Made by a program: the position numbers and the translations under genes
Assembly: GCF_000703085.1 (NCBI RefSeq)
Contig: NZ_JNLL01000001.1
Location: forward strand, 62,001 to 126,000
Length of the DNA: 64,000 nt
Direction of reading: 5' to 3'
Source: Persephonella sp. KM09-Lau-8
GTDB lineage: Bacteria > Aquificota > Aquificia > Aquificales > Hydrogenothermaceae
Notes under the pieces: generated by a model
The model's input: only the letters and a program-made list of their open reading frames with translations
What the model was told of the DNA's origin: nothing
The model's database searches: none
In this document: positions 16,515 to 25,781 of the stretch, in pieces
Numbering within the stretch: the first letter of the stretch is position 1
Layout: every line of letters starts with the position of its first letter

Positions 16515-19106
16515 TTAGAAAGTATATAAAGCGTCAGCTACAAGGATGTCCAGTTCTTCTTCAGGAAGTTCATGGAAGTTGAGGAATTTATAGACTTTAT
16601 CCTCTTTTCCTGCAATTTTCTCTTCCATAAACTTGTGGTATTCCTCAACTGTTGGAAGTCTTCCAAGTATAGCACAGATAGCAGCTATCTCTGCAGAACC
16701 AAGGTAAACTTTTGCATCTTTACCCATTCTGTTATCGAAGTTTCTTGTGGATGTGGACATTACAACAGCACCGTCTCTGACCCTTGCCTGATTACCCATA
16801 CAGAGTGAGCATCCTGGAACTTCTGTCCTTGCTCCTGCTACACCGTAGATATTGTAATATCCTTCTTCAACAAGTCTTCTTTCATCCATTTTAGTTGGTG
16901 GAACAATCCATAGTCTTGTTGGAACCTGTCCTTCTCCTCTGAGGATTTCTCCAACAGCTCTAAAGTGTCCTATATTTGTCATACAAGAACCAACAAATAC
17001 CTCATCTATATTCTTAGGTCTTCTTTCATCTGCAAGAACTTCTGAAAGTGTAGCAACATCATCTGGGTCGTTTGGACATGCAAGGATTGGCTCTTTAATC
17101 TCATTCAGGTCTATTTCTATAACAGCTGCGTATTCAGCATTTTCGTCAGCTTCAAGGAGCTCAGGGTTATCAAGCCATGCTTTCATCTTGTCAATTCTTC
17201 TCTGGAGTGTTCTTGCATCCTGATATCCAGCTTCTATCATTTTTTCAAGAAGAGCAATATTTGACTGGATATACTCAATAACAGGCTCTTTGTTAAGTTT
17301 AACTGTGCAGGCTGCAGCACTTCTTTCTGCAGATGCATCAGAAAGCTCAAATGCCTGTTCAACTTTGAGGTTTTCAAGCCCTTCTATCTCAAGAATTCTT
17401 CCTGCGAAGATATTTTTCTTACCTTGTTTTTCAACAGTTAAAAGTCCCTGTTTTATAGCAAAGTAAGGGATTGCATTAACAAGGTCTCTAACTGTTATAC
17501 CTGGCTGTATTTCACCTTTAAATCTAACCAGAACTGATTCAGGCATATTAAGAGGCATTGTTCCTGTAACAGCTGCAAATGCAACAAGTCCTGAACCTGC
17601 TGGGAAAGATATTCCTATTGGGAATCTTGTGTGTGAGTCTCCACCTGTTCCAACTGTATCAGGAAGAACCATTCTGTTAAGCCATGAGTGGATAACACCA
17701 TCACCAGGTCTGAGGGATACACCACCTCTTTTTATGATGAACTGTGGAAGTGTAAGCTGAAGTTTAACATCAGCTGGTTTTGGATATGCTGCTGTATGGC
17801 AGAAAGACTGCATTACAAGGTCAGCACCAAAGGATAAAGCAGCAAGCTCTTTTATCTCATCTCTTGTCATTGCTCCTGTTGTATCCTGTGAACCTACTGT
17901 AAGAACCTGAGGCTCAACATACATTCCAGGTCTTACACCTTCCATTCCACAGGCTCTACCTACTATTTTCTGAGCAAGTGTGTATCCAACACCTTCTTTC
18001 TCAGGTGGCTGCTCAGGTCTGATAAATATGTTTTCTTCAGGCATTCCAAGGGCTTCTCTTGCTTTTCTTGTAAGATTTCTTCCGATGATTAATGGAATTC
18101 TTCCACCTGCTCTAACTTCATCTGGAAGTGTATTAGGCTTAAGCTCAAATGTTGCAACAACTTCACCATTTTTAACAATTTTTCCTTCATAAGGATAAAT
18201 ATCTATAACATCTCCAGTTTCAAGTTTTGAAACATCAGCTATTATTGGAAGTCCACCAGAGTCTTCCCATGTATTGAAGAAAATTGGAGCTATAACTCCA
18301 CCTATTACAACACCACCTCTTCTTTTATTTGGAACGTAAGGAATATCTTCACCAATCCACCACATAAGGGAGTTTGTTGCAGATTTTCTTGAAGAACCTG
18401 TTCCAACAACATCACCCACGAAAGCAACTGGATGGCCTTTTTTCTTAAGTTCCTGAATTTTTTGTATAGCATCTGGCATTTTTGCCTGAAGCATTGAAAG
18501 TGCGTGTAGCGGAATATCACTTCTTGTTGAAGCTTCTCTTGCAGGAGAAAGGTCGTCTGTATTTGTTTCTCCTGGGACTTTGAAAACTGTAACAGTTATT
18601 TTTTCTGGAAGTGGCTCTTTTGATGTGAACCATTCTGCGTTAGCCCAGCTTTCTAAAACTTCCTGTGCATATTTATTTCCTTCTTTTGCAAGCTCAACAA
18701 CATCATTAAAGTAGTCATATACCAGAAGAATATTTTTAAGTGCTTTAGCAGCTTCTTTTGCAATTTCTTCATCTTTGTGTGAAAGTGCCTTTACAAGTGG
18801 TTCAACATTGTAACCACCGAGCATTGTTCCAAGTATCTGAACAGCATGAACAGGTGTTATAGCAAGGGATTTTGCCTTACCTTCAATGATGTCAGCAAGG
18901 AATTTTGCTTTTACAAATGCTGCATCGTCAACTCCTGGAGGAACCCTGTTAAGGAATAAGTCCATAAGAAACTCTTCTTCAACTATTGGAACCTGTTGAA
19001 GAAGTTCTACAAGCTCCTCAACCTGTTTTTTGTTAAGTGGTAATGGTGGAATTCCAAGTTTTGCTCTTTCTTCAACATGTTTCCTGTATTCTTCTAAAAA
19101 ACTCAT
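16515..19106 (-). CDS. acnB: aconitate hydratase B
   Basis: An 863-residue AcnB-type aconitase with the class-specific N-terminal HEAT-like helical domain (1-160), the swivel domain moved to the N-terminal side ([34 protein letters not shown]), and cluster ligands near the C-terminus in [11 protein letters not shown] and [10 protein letters not shown]. AcnB is the main catabolic aconitase in many bacteria and can also act on 2-methylcitrate intermediates. A -10/-35 pair lies upstream on the minus strand. Two unrelated-order aconitase types as neighbours is uncommon. Confidence 0.96.
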   Translation of the reverse strand: MSFLEEYRKHVEERAKLGIPPLPLNKKQVEELVELLQQVPIVEEEFLMDLFLNRVPPGVDDAAFVKAKFLADIIEGKAKSLAITPVHAVQILGTMLGGYNVEPLVKALSHKDEEIAKEAAKALKNILLVYDYFNDVVELAKEGNKYAQEVLESWANAEWFTSKEPLPEKITVTVFKVPGETNTDDLSPAREASTRSDIPLHALSMLQAKMPDAIQKIQELKKKGHPVAFVGDVVGTGSSRKSATNSLMWWIGEDIPYVPNKRRGGVVIGGVIAPIFFNTWEDSGGLPIIADVSKLETGDVIDIYPYEGKIVKNGEVVATFELKPNTLPDEVRAGGRIPLIIGRNLTRKAREALGMPEENIFIRPEQPPEKEGVGYTLAQKIVGRACGMEGVRPGMYVEPQVLTVGSQDTTGAMTRDEIKELAALSFGADLVMQSFCHTAAYPKPADVKLQLTLPQFIIKRGGVSLRPGDGVIHSWLNRMVLPDTVGTGGDSHTRFPIGISFPAGSGLVAFAAVTGTMPLNMPESVLVRFKGEIQPGITVRDLVNAIPYFAIKQGLLTVEKQGKKNIFAGRILEIEGLENLKVEQAFELSDASAERSAAACTVKLNKEPVIEYIQSNIALLEKMIEAGYQDARTLQRRIDKMKAWLDNPELLEADENAEYAAVIEIDLNEIKEPILACPNDPDDVATLSEVLADERRPKNIDEVFVGSCMTNIGHFRAVGEILRGEGQVPTRLWIVPPTKMDERRLVEEGYYNIYGVAGARTEVPGCSLCMGNQARVRDGAVVMSTSTRNFDNRMGKDAKVYLGSAEIAAICAILGRLPTVEEYHKFMEEKIAGKEDKVYKFLNFHELPEEELDILVADALYTF

Positions 19107-19146
19107 CTACGCACCTCTCCTGTAAGTTTTTGATTTTAGACAGAAT

Positions 19147-19176
19147 ATTATAATTGAGGGAGCATAAAAAAATCAA
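19147..19176 (-). promoter_or_regulatory. predicted sigma-70 promoter of acnB
   Basis: On the minus strand a -35 TTGATT (19176-19171) and a perfect -10 TATAAT (19152-19147) are 18 bp apart. The leader to the ATG at 19106 would be about 33 nt and carries AGGAGAGG. Confidence 0.5.
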
Positions 19177-19266
19177 ACACTGTTTTATAAATCCACAATT
19201 ATGATTTTTGTTATAACGTCATTCTTAATAAAACTTTATTCTCAAAATAAAAAGGGAGGTTTTAAG

Positions 19267-19746
19267 ATGAAAAAATTTGTTGTGGCTTTAGGTTTTGTTT
19301 TTGGTCTTTTTGCGGCTAATGCTTATGCCCACTGCCAGATTCCATGTGGAATTTATAATGATGATGCTAGATTTACTTTACTTTATGAGTATATCGCTAC
19401 AATGGAAAAATCAATTAATAAGATTAAGGAACTTTCTGGCAAAACAGATGCCCATTCAAAAAATCAGCTGGTTAGATGGGTAATAAACAAAGATGAACAT
19501 GCAGAAAAGTTTAAGGATATTCTATGGCAGTATTTTCTTACACAAAGGATAAAACCTGTTGACCCAAAAGATAAGGAAAAATATCAGAAATACTTAAGAG
19601 AAGTAGAGCTTATCCATCAGCTTTCTTTCTATGCTATGAAGGTTAAACAGAATGTTCACCCAAAATATACACAGAAATTGATTGAGCTGTTAAAAGAATT
19701 TGAGGAACTTTATACCGGTAAAAAAGATAAAGACCATCATCATTAA
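19267..19746 (+). CDS. sodN: exported nickel superoxide dismutase
   Basis: A 159-residue precursor with a Sec-type signal peptide (1-21, ending ANAYA) followed at once by HCQIPCGIY (residues 22-30). HCxxPCGxY at the mature N-terminus is the nickel hook of NiSOD: His1 side chain and amine, Cys2 and Cys6 bind nickel. Cleavage after AYA would expose His1 exactly. The middle segment KDILWQYFLTQRIKP resembles the DVLWSDYFKPP region of Streptomyces NiSOD, and the mature length (about 138) is slightly above the usual 117. The C-terminus is Lys/Asp/His rich. The start at 19267 is set by AAGGGAGG and the signal peptide. No SodX-type maturation protease gene is nearby. A terminator follows. Confidence 0.9.
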   Translation: MKKFVVALGFVFGLFAANAYAHCQIPCGIYNDDARFTLLYEYIATMEKSINKIKELSGKTDAHSKNQLVRWVINKDEHAEKFKDILWQYFLTQRIKPVDPKDKEKYQKYLREVELIHQLSFYAMKVKQNVHPKYTQKLIELLKEFEELYTGKKDKDHHH

Positions 19747-19750
19747 TATA

Positions 19751-19775
19751 AAAGGGGCTTTTGCCCCTTTGTTAT
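19751..19775. terminator. bidirectional terminator between sodN and rlmN
   Basis: AAAGGGGC / GCCCCTTT with a TTTT loop, 4 bp after the sodN stop and immediately beyond the convergent rlmN stop. AT-rich tracts on both sides would allow it to serve both strands. Confidence 0.75.
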
Positions 19776-20857
19776 ACTTTTAAACTTTTGGGAGATATAA
19801 AAGTTATCTTTTTTCCTTCTATATTTTTCTTTCTAAGCTGTCCACAGGCAGCAGATATATCTTTTCCTTTACTCCATCTAACAAATGCACCGATATTATA
19901 CTGCCAGAGTATCTGATGGAATTTATTAACTCTTTCTTCATCAGGTCTTTCAAATGGTGAACCTGGGTGGGGATTAAATGGTATCAGATTTACTTTGTAT
20001 CTTTTTTTATTTTTTCCTATTAGTCTGGCAAGTTTATGGGCATCTTCAGGTCTGTCATTTATATCTTTTATAAGAACATACTCCAGCATTATCCTGTATC
20101 CATTTTTAACAGGTAATGAGTTGAGGGTTTTCATAAGGTCTTCAAGGGTATTTGTCTCTGAAATAGGCATTATTTTGGCTCTTGTTTCCTGGTCTGCAGC
20201 ATTTAGTGATACGGCAAGCCTCACCTGAGGAAATGATTTGTCCTCATACATTCTTTTAATCTGATGTATTATCCCACTGGAAGATATTGTTATTTTTCTG
20301 TTTGAAAGACCAAGCATTCTGTCATCTGTCATAATTTGGACAGCTTTTTTCACATTGTCATAATTTGCAAGAGGCTCTCCCATTCCCATAAAAACTACAT
20401 TTGATATTCTTCTATTCAGTCCAACAAATCTCTGGGATTGTATATACTGGTCTATGATTTCTGCTGTTGTAAGGTTTCTGATAAGGCCGTCTTTTGTTGT
20501 ATAACAAAAGGTGCAGCCTACAGCACAACCAACCTGTGTGGATACACAAAGGGTATAATGATTTTTTTCAGGAATAAAAACAGTTTCTACCGTATGTCCG
20601 TCTTCTAATCTCCACAAAAATTTTATACTGCCATCTTCTTTTGATTCTTCGTAGGTTATAAGTTCAAGGGCATTTAATTTTGTATTTTCTTTGAGATAGC
20701 TTCTGATTTCTTTAGAAAGGTCCGTCATTTCATCATATGAACCGGCCTTCTTGTTATAAATCCATTTGGCAAGCTGTTTTGCTCTAAACTTTTTCCAGCC
20801 TTGCTGTCTAACCCATCTCTCAAGCTCACCGTAATTAAAATCTTTTAGATTTATCAT
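19772..20857 (-). CDS. rlmN: 23S rRNA (adenine2503-C2)/tRNA methyltransferase RlmN
   Basis: A 361-residue radical SAM enzyme that methylates C2 of A2503 in 23S rRNA (and A37 in some tRNAs). The radical SAM cluster motif is CAVGCTFCYTTKDG (Cys-x3-Cys-x2-Cys), with GMGEPLANYDNV following, and the C-terminal AACGQL carries the methyl-accepting Cys. N-terminal WVRQQGWKKFRAKQLAKWIY is the RlmN accessory domain. It overlaps the upstream lipoprotein gene by 4 bp (ATGA), and is the last gene of mrcA-trpB-lipoprotein-rlmN. Confidence 0.97.
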   Translation of the reverse strand: MINLKDFNYGELERWVRQQGWKKFRAKQLAKWIYNKKAGSYDEMTDLSKEIRSYLKENTKLNALELITYEESKEDGSIKFLWRLEDGHTVETVFIPEKNHYTLCVSTQVGCAVGCTFCYTTKDGLIRNLTTAEIIDQYIQSQRFVGLNRRISNVVFMGMGEPLANYDNVKKAVQIMTDDRMLGLSNRKITISSSGIIHQIKRMYEDKSFPQVRLAVSLNAADQETRAKIMPISETNTLEDLMKTLNSLPVKNGYRIMLEYVLIKDINDRPEDAHKLARLIGKNKKRYKVNLIPFNPHPGSPFERPDEERVNKFHQILWQYNIGAFVRWSKGKDISAACGQLRKKNIEGKKITFISPKSLKV

Positions 20858-21231
20858 TCCTCTACCACACTCCAGCCTTTTTCTCCTTTAACAAATTTGG
20901 CTTTTTCTTTTATATGGCAAGGGTTTTGAGAGCCGCATTGCAAAACTATTCCCATTAATAAGGCACTTAGTTGTATTTCTGAAAAGAAAGAACCTTTCAT
21001 TTTGTTTGATAATTCTTTTATCTTTTGCTTGTCAATATATAGGTCATATTCATATTCTACAATGTAGTAGTTTCCGTCTTTGTAGCCATTTATTCTTTTG
21101 TAGTTTTTCACTTCTCCTATTATACTAAGACTTTCTAACTGCTTTTTTACAAGCTCATCAGAAGGTTTATCTTCGCAGCCTGTTAAAACAAGGAAAAATG
21201 TTAAAAGCAATCCATAAACTAATTTTTTCAT
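20854..21231 (-). CDS. small predicted lipoprotein
   Basis: A 125-residue protein with a type II signal sequence (lipobox LVLTGC, Cys19), then a charged domain with alternating strands (NYKRINGYKDGNYYIVEYEYDLYIDK) and a Cys pair near the end (QCGSQNPCHIKEKAKF). The architecture recalls small envelope lipoproteins with a steroid-transfer or NTF2-like fold, but I recognise no family. Its ATG shares one base with the trpB stop (TAATG) and its end overlaps rlmN by 4 bp, so it is tightly coupled within the operon. Confidence 0.75.
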   Translation of the reverse strand: MKKLVYGLLLTFFLVLTGCEDKPSDELVKKQLESLSIIGEVKNYKRINGYKDGNYYIVEYEYDLYIDKQKIKELSNKMKGSFFSEIQLSALLMGIVLQCGSQNPCHIKEKAKFVKGEKGWSVVEE

Positions 21232-22478
21232 TATAATCCTCTGTATTTTGTTTTCAAATTATCTTCAAGCCTTTCAAATACATCAGGATTTGTATCTAAA
21301 AAGTTTTTAACCTGTTGAACGTCTTTATCTCCTCTACCTGAAAGGTTTATAACTACAATTCCATCTTTTCCTAACTCTCTTGCTATTTCTACTCCTTTTA
21401 TCACTGCATGTGAACTTTCAAGGGCTGGGATAATTCCTTCTGCTCTTGATAAAAGTAAAAATCCTTCCAGAGCTTCTTCATCAGTTGCTGTTATATATTC
21501 TGCTCTGCCTGATTCTTTTAGATAAGCATGTTCTGGTCCAACTCCTGGATAGTCGAGCCCTGCTGATATTGAATGGGTGTGCTCTATCTGTCCCCATTCA
21601 TTCTGTAGGAAATAGCTTTTCATTCCGTGTAGCACGCCGATTGAGCCGCCATTTATACTTGCTGCATGCTGACCTGTTTCAAGTCCATATCCGGCAGCTT
21701 CAACACCGATAAGACGAACATTTTCATCTTCTATAAATGGGTAAAACATTCCTATTGCATTGCTACCGCCACCTACACATGCGACAACTGCATCAGGAAG
21801 CCTTCCTTCTATCTCCATTATTTGTTCTTTGGTTTCCCTTCCGATAACAGACTGAAAATCTCTAACTATAACAGGAAATGGGTGGGGTCCCAGTGCCGAG
21901 CCAATAACATAGTGGGTTGTTTTTACATTGGTGACCCAGTCCCTTAATGCTTCATTTACAGCATCTTTTAGTGTTCTACTTCCGGCTTTTACAATTTCAA
22001 CCTTTGCACCAAGTAATCTCATCCGGAAAACATTGAGAGCCTGTCTTTCGGCGTCTTCTTCTCCCATATAAACAACACATTCAAGACCAAACAGGGATGC
22101 TGCCGTTGCAGTTGATACTCCGTGCTGACCTGCTCCTGTTTCTGCAATTATTCTTTTTTTACCTAATTTTTTTGTAAGTAAAACCTGTCCTAATGTATTA
22201 TTAATTTTATGTGCACCTGTGTGTAAGAGATCTTCCCTCTTTAAGTATATTTTTGCACCACCTACAGCTTCTGTTAATCTACGGGCAAAATACAAGATTG
22301 TGGGTCTTCCAGCATATTCCTGAAGGTAATAAACAAGCTCCCTCTGGAAATCCCCATCATTTTTTATCTTTTCATATTCCCTTTCCAGTTCTTCTAAGGC
22401 TGGTATTAATGTTTCAGGTAGAAATTTTCCACCAAACTCTCCAAAATATCCCTTCTCGTCTGGCAGCTTGTATTTCAT
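21231..22478 (-). CDS. trpB: tryptophan synthase beta chain
   Basis: A 415-residue PLP enzyme that condenses indole with serine to tryptophan. The PLP lysine is Lys91 in [15 protein letters not shown]; phosphate-binding GGGSNAIG and the C-terminal SGRGDKD are present. The N-terminus ([14 protein letters not shown]) and length mark the standard TrpB1 class that pairs with TrpA. No trpA is in the window. It begins 1 bp after the PBP1A stop, and the following lipoprotein start overlaps its stop, an unusual operon setting for trpB. Confidence 0.96.
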   Translation of the reverse strand: MKYKLPDEKGYFGEFGGKFLPETLIPALEELEREYEKIKNDGDFQRELVYYLQEYAGRPTILYFARRLTEAVGGAKIYLKREDLLHTGAHKINNTLGQVLLTKKLGKKRIIAETGAGQHGVSTATAASLFGLECVVYMGEEDAERQALNVFRMRLLGAKVEIVKAGSRTLKDAVNEALRDWVTNVKTTHYVIGSALGPHPFPVIVRDFQSVIGRETKEQIMEIEGRLPDAVVACVGGGSNAIGMFYPFIEDENVRLIGVEAAGYGLETGQHAASINGGSIGVLHGMKSYFLQNEWGQIEHTHSISAGLDYPGVGPEHAYLKESGRAEYITATDEEALEGFLLLSRAEGIIPALESSHAVIKGVEIARELGKDGIVVINLSGRGDKDVQQVKNFLDTNPDVFERLEDNLKTKYRGL

Positions 22479-22479
22479 C

Positions 22480-24744
22480 TTATTCTCCTTTTATGTCATA
22501 CAGGAAGTTATTGTCATTGTTATTTTGCAGATTACCTACTATTATATTACCTTCACAGTCTATCATAGGTTCTGTTCCTTTAATAAACAGAATTTTCCTG
22601 GCAGGGCAGTTTTCTGTAGCAATTGCTCTGGTTGACAAATCTATTGGAAGGTAATAGGTGTTTGGAGAGTGTGTAAATCCTGGAACTTCTTTATCCGTGT
22701 GAGCTGTAGCCATAATATCTATCCATATTGGCAGTGCTACCTTTGAGCCGGTCATTTTTCTTCCTATAGTTTTTTTGTAGTCGTATCCTACCCATACTAC
22801 GGTTGTCAGTTTTGTTGAAAATCCTGCAAACCATGCGTCTGTATAGTCATTGGTTGTTCCTGTTTTTCCTGCGACAGGAAATCCAAGGATTTTGGCTCTA
22901 ACTCCTGTTCCTTCCTGAACAACTGCCTGAAGTAAATCAACCATTATAGAGTTTTCATCTTCAGGCACTACTTTCTGGCATTGAGGTGTATGCTGGTAGA
23001 CAACATTACCATTGGAATCAATTACTTTTTCTATAAAATAAGGTTCACATTTAACTCCATTATTTGCAAATGTTGAATAAACTGTTGCCATCTCAATAGG
23101 AGATACATCAATACTACCCAGAGCCAGAGATGGAACTTTCATAAGTTTAGTTTTAATTCCCATTTTGTATGCCAGGGAAATTACAGGATTATATCCAACT
23201 TCCAGTAATGTATTGACTGCCGCTGCGTTTAAACTTCTTGTAAGAGCTTCTCTGACTGTAACTTCACCATTGTATTCTTTTTCATAATTTCTTGGAGTCC
23301 ATTCTTCTCCTTTCTGGGGGTCCCAGATGGAAACAGGTTCATCTTTAACTATAGAAATCTCTGTGTATCCATTTAAAATAGCTGCTGTATAAACTATTGG
23401 TTTAAATGAAGAACCTGGCTGTCTTTTTGCCTGAATCGCTCTGTTAAATTTAGATTTTTCAAAATCGTATCCTCCTACAAGGGCTTTTATTGCTCCAGTT
23501 TTAGGGTCAACAGATATTGCTGCTGTTTCCAGATAGGGAACAAACTCAAACTGACCATTACCAATATATCTGACATAGATTGGATAACCTTTTCTTGCCT
23601 TCCTAAGTGAACCAAAGAATTTAACTTCTCCGTTTATTTCTCCAAGTTTGAAATAAATTGTATGTTTTTTTATTTTCTCTATAATTCCTACGTATACTCC
23701 TTCTGTTTTTAAATCATCAAAGGATTTAATATCCTGTTTGTTGTATTTGTCTGTCATAAATTTGATTTCTTCTTTTGTGAGTTTTGGAAAACCTACACGA
23801 TACTGCAGGTCTTCAAGATGGTCTTTGACTATAAAATGCATATCTCTCAGTAAATCTGGATCTGCTGTTGTGTATATTTTGTATCCGCCTTTATAAAGGG
23901 CATCACTACCAAAATGATTTACAAACCATAATCTAACTGTTTCCGTGAAATAATCATGTATATTTCCTTCGTCTGCTTCTGCTGTTTTCAGCTTTATAGG
24001 TTGCTGGGAGCATTTTTTGGCAGTTTCAATATCCAGATAACCTTCTTCAACCATAGCCTGTAAAACGGCATTTCTTCTGCTTTCTGCCAGTTTTATATTT
24101 TTGTATGGGTCATACTTACTTGGTGCTTTTGGTAAGCCTGCCAGAACTGCAGCTTCGCATATATCAAGCTGCCACACATGTTTTCCAAAATACACCTGAG
24201 AAGCAGCTTCAACCCCATAGGCACCATGCCCCAGATATATCTGATTAAGATACATCTCTAGGATTTTATCTTTTGGATATATCTGGTTTAACTTTATCGC
24301 AAGAATCATTTCCTTTATTTTTCTTCTGAAACTTCTTTCAGGGGTTAAAAAAAGATTTTTTATAAGCTGCTGTGAAATTGTGCTACCCCCTGCAACTATT
24401 CTACCTGAGGTAATATTTGTAAAAGCAGCCCTTAGAATCCCCCATACGTCAATTCCCGGATTTGAGTAAAATGTTCTATCTTCTATTGCAATAAATGCTT
24501 TTTTGACATAATCCGGAATTTTATCAATAGATACATATTGTCTTCTTTGAAGGAAAAATTCCGTAATCAGTGAACCATCGGCCGCATAAACCTGTGTTAC
24601 CTGGCTTGGTTTCCAGTTTTCCAGTTGTTTTATATTAGGGAGATTTCTTGAATATGCGTAAAAAATAGCCCCTATAGAAATAATTCCTGCAACAAATAAT
24701 ACAATTATGAATAATAGTCCATATTTAATAAATTTAGACAACAT
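22480..24744 (-). CDS. mrcA: penicillin-binding protein 1A (bifunctional peptidoglycan synthase)
   Basis: A 754-residue class A PBP. An N-terminal membrane anchor (7-30) is followed by a GT51 glycosyltransferase with catalytic Glu88 in [12 protein letters not shown] and [12 protein letters not shown], then a transpeptidase with PGSSFKP (SxxK), SLN and [15 protein letters not shown]. An OB-like insertion (about 310-400) between the domains is typical of PBP1A. It polymerises and cross-links peptidoglycan at the outer face of the inner membrane. First gene of the mrcA-trpB-lipoprotein-rlmN operon, divergent from glyQ. The C-terminal tail is Asn/Asp rich. Confidence 0.96.
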   Translation of the reverse strand: MLSKFIKYGLLFIIVLFVAGIISIGAIFYAYSRNLPNIKQLENWKPSQVTQVYAADGSLITEFFLQRRQYVSIDKIPDYVKKAFIAIEDRTFYSNPGIDVWGILRAAFTNITSGRIVAGGSTISQQLIKNLFLTPERSFRRKIKEMILAIKLNQIYPKDKILEMYLNQIYLGHGAYGVEAASQVYFGKHVWQLDICEAAVLAGLPKAPSKYDPYKNIKLAESRRNAVLQAMVEEGYLDIETAKKCSQQPIKLKTAEADEGNIHDYFTETVRLWFVNHFGSDALYKGGYKIYTTADPDLLRDMHFIVKDHLEDLQYRVGFPKLTKEEIKFMTDKYNKQDIKSFDDLKTEGVYVGIIEKIKKHTIYFKLGEINGEVKFFGSLRKARKGYPIYVRYIGNGQFEFVPYLETAAISVDPKTGAIKALVGGYDFEKSKFNRAIQAKRQPGSSFKPIVYTAAILNGYTEISIVKDEPVSIWDPQKGEEWTPRNYEKEYNGEVTVREALTRSLNAAAVNTLLEVGYNPVISLAYKMGIKTKLMKVPSLALGSIDVSPIEMATVYSTFANNGVKCEPYFIEKVIDSNGNVVYQHTPQCQKVVPEDENSIMVDLLQAVVQEGTGVRAKILGFPVAGKTGTTNDYTDAWFAGFSTKLTTVVWVGYDYKKTIGRKMTGSKVALPIWIDIMATAHTDKEVPGFTHSPNTYYLPIDLSTRAIATENCPARKILFIKGTEPMIDCEGNIIVGNLQNNNDNNFLYDIKGE

Positions 24745-24818
24745 TTTCCCCTAAAAATAAAGTTTTTTGAAGAATTTATTTTATACCCTGTGAAAAAATT
24801 GTAAAGGGCTACGTTATA

Positions 24819-24848
24819 TTGTTAAAACACGGAAAAATGCTGTAAAAT
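24819..24848 (+). promoter_or_regulatory. possible promoter of glyQS
   Basis: TTGTTA (24819-24824) and TAAAAT (24843-24848) are 18 bp apart and 33 bp before the glyQ ATG. Only a moderate match in an AT-rich region. Confidence 0.35.
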
Positions 24849-24881
24849 AGAAAGGGTTTAATTTTTATATATGGAGAATTA

Positions 24882-25781
24882 ATGGCGGCACAGGAAGTAA
24901 TAACTTTTCAGGATATTATACATACTTTAGAAAAATTCTGGACTGAGCATGGATGTATTTTATGGCAGCCTTATGATATAGAGGTTGGTGCAGGGACTAT
25001 GAACCCTGCAACATTTCTCAGGTCACTGGGTCCAGAAGACTGGAATGTTTGCTATGTTGAGCCGTCCAGAAGACCTAAAGATGGAAGATACGGAGAAAAT
25101 CCAAACAGACTTCAGCATTACTATCAGTTTCAGGTTATTTTAAAACCGCCACCGGAAAATCCACAGGAGTTATATCTAAAAAGCCTTGAAGCCCTTGGAA
25201 TAGACCTTACAAAACATGATGTTCGTTTTGTTGAGGATGACTGGGAAAGTCCTACACTTGGGGCATGGGGACTGGGCTGGGAAGTATGGCTTGATGGAAT
25301 GGAAATAACCCAGTTTACATATTTCCAGCAGGTTGGCAGTCTGGATTTACCTGTTGTAAGCGTAGAAATCACATACGGCCTTGAAAGGATAGCCATGTAT
25401 CTCCAAAATGTCGATAGCGTTTATGATATTCTCTGGGGACATGGGCTAAAATACGGAGATATCTATAAAGAAGCAGAACGACAATGGTCTATATACAACT
25501 TTGAGCTTGCAGATGTGGATATGCTATTTAAAACATTTGATATGTATGAAAAAGAAGGTTTTAAACTTATAGAACACAATCTTCCTATACCTGCCTATGA
25601 TTATGCCCTAAAATGCTCCCATATATTTAATCTTCTGGATGCAAGGGGAGCTTTATCTGTAAATGAAAGGGCAAGATTTATAACCCGTGTTAGAAATCTG
25701 GCAAGGGAATGTGCTAAAGCCTTTGTAAAACACAGAGAAGAACTTGGTTATCCACTTCTAAAAAGGAGCAGGGAAGTATAA
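24882..25781 (+). CDS. glyQ: glycine--tRNA ligase alpha subunit
   Basis: A 299-residue catalytic subunit of the bacterial heterotetrameric glycyl-tRNA synthetase. Motifs include [41 protein letters not shown] and [11 protein letters not shown], with normal length. It forms the aminoacylation site and works only with the beta subunit, encoded immediately downstream (TAAATG junction with no gap). Divergent from mrcA. Confidence 0.98.
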   Translation: MAAQEVITFQDIIHTLEKFWTEHGCILWQPYDIEVGAGTMNPATFLRSLGPEDWNVCYVEPSRRPKDGRYGENPNRLQHYYQFQVILKPPPENPQELYLKSLEALGIDLTKHDVRFVEDDWESPTLGAWGLGWEVWLDGMEITQFTYFQQVGSLDLPVVSVEITYGLERIAMYLQNVDSVYDILWGHGLKYGDIYKEAERQWSIYNFELADVDMLFKTFDMYEKEGFKLIEHNLPIPAYDYALKCSHIFNLLDARGALSVNERARFITRVRNLARECAKAFVKHREELGYPLLKRSREV

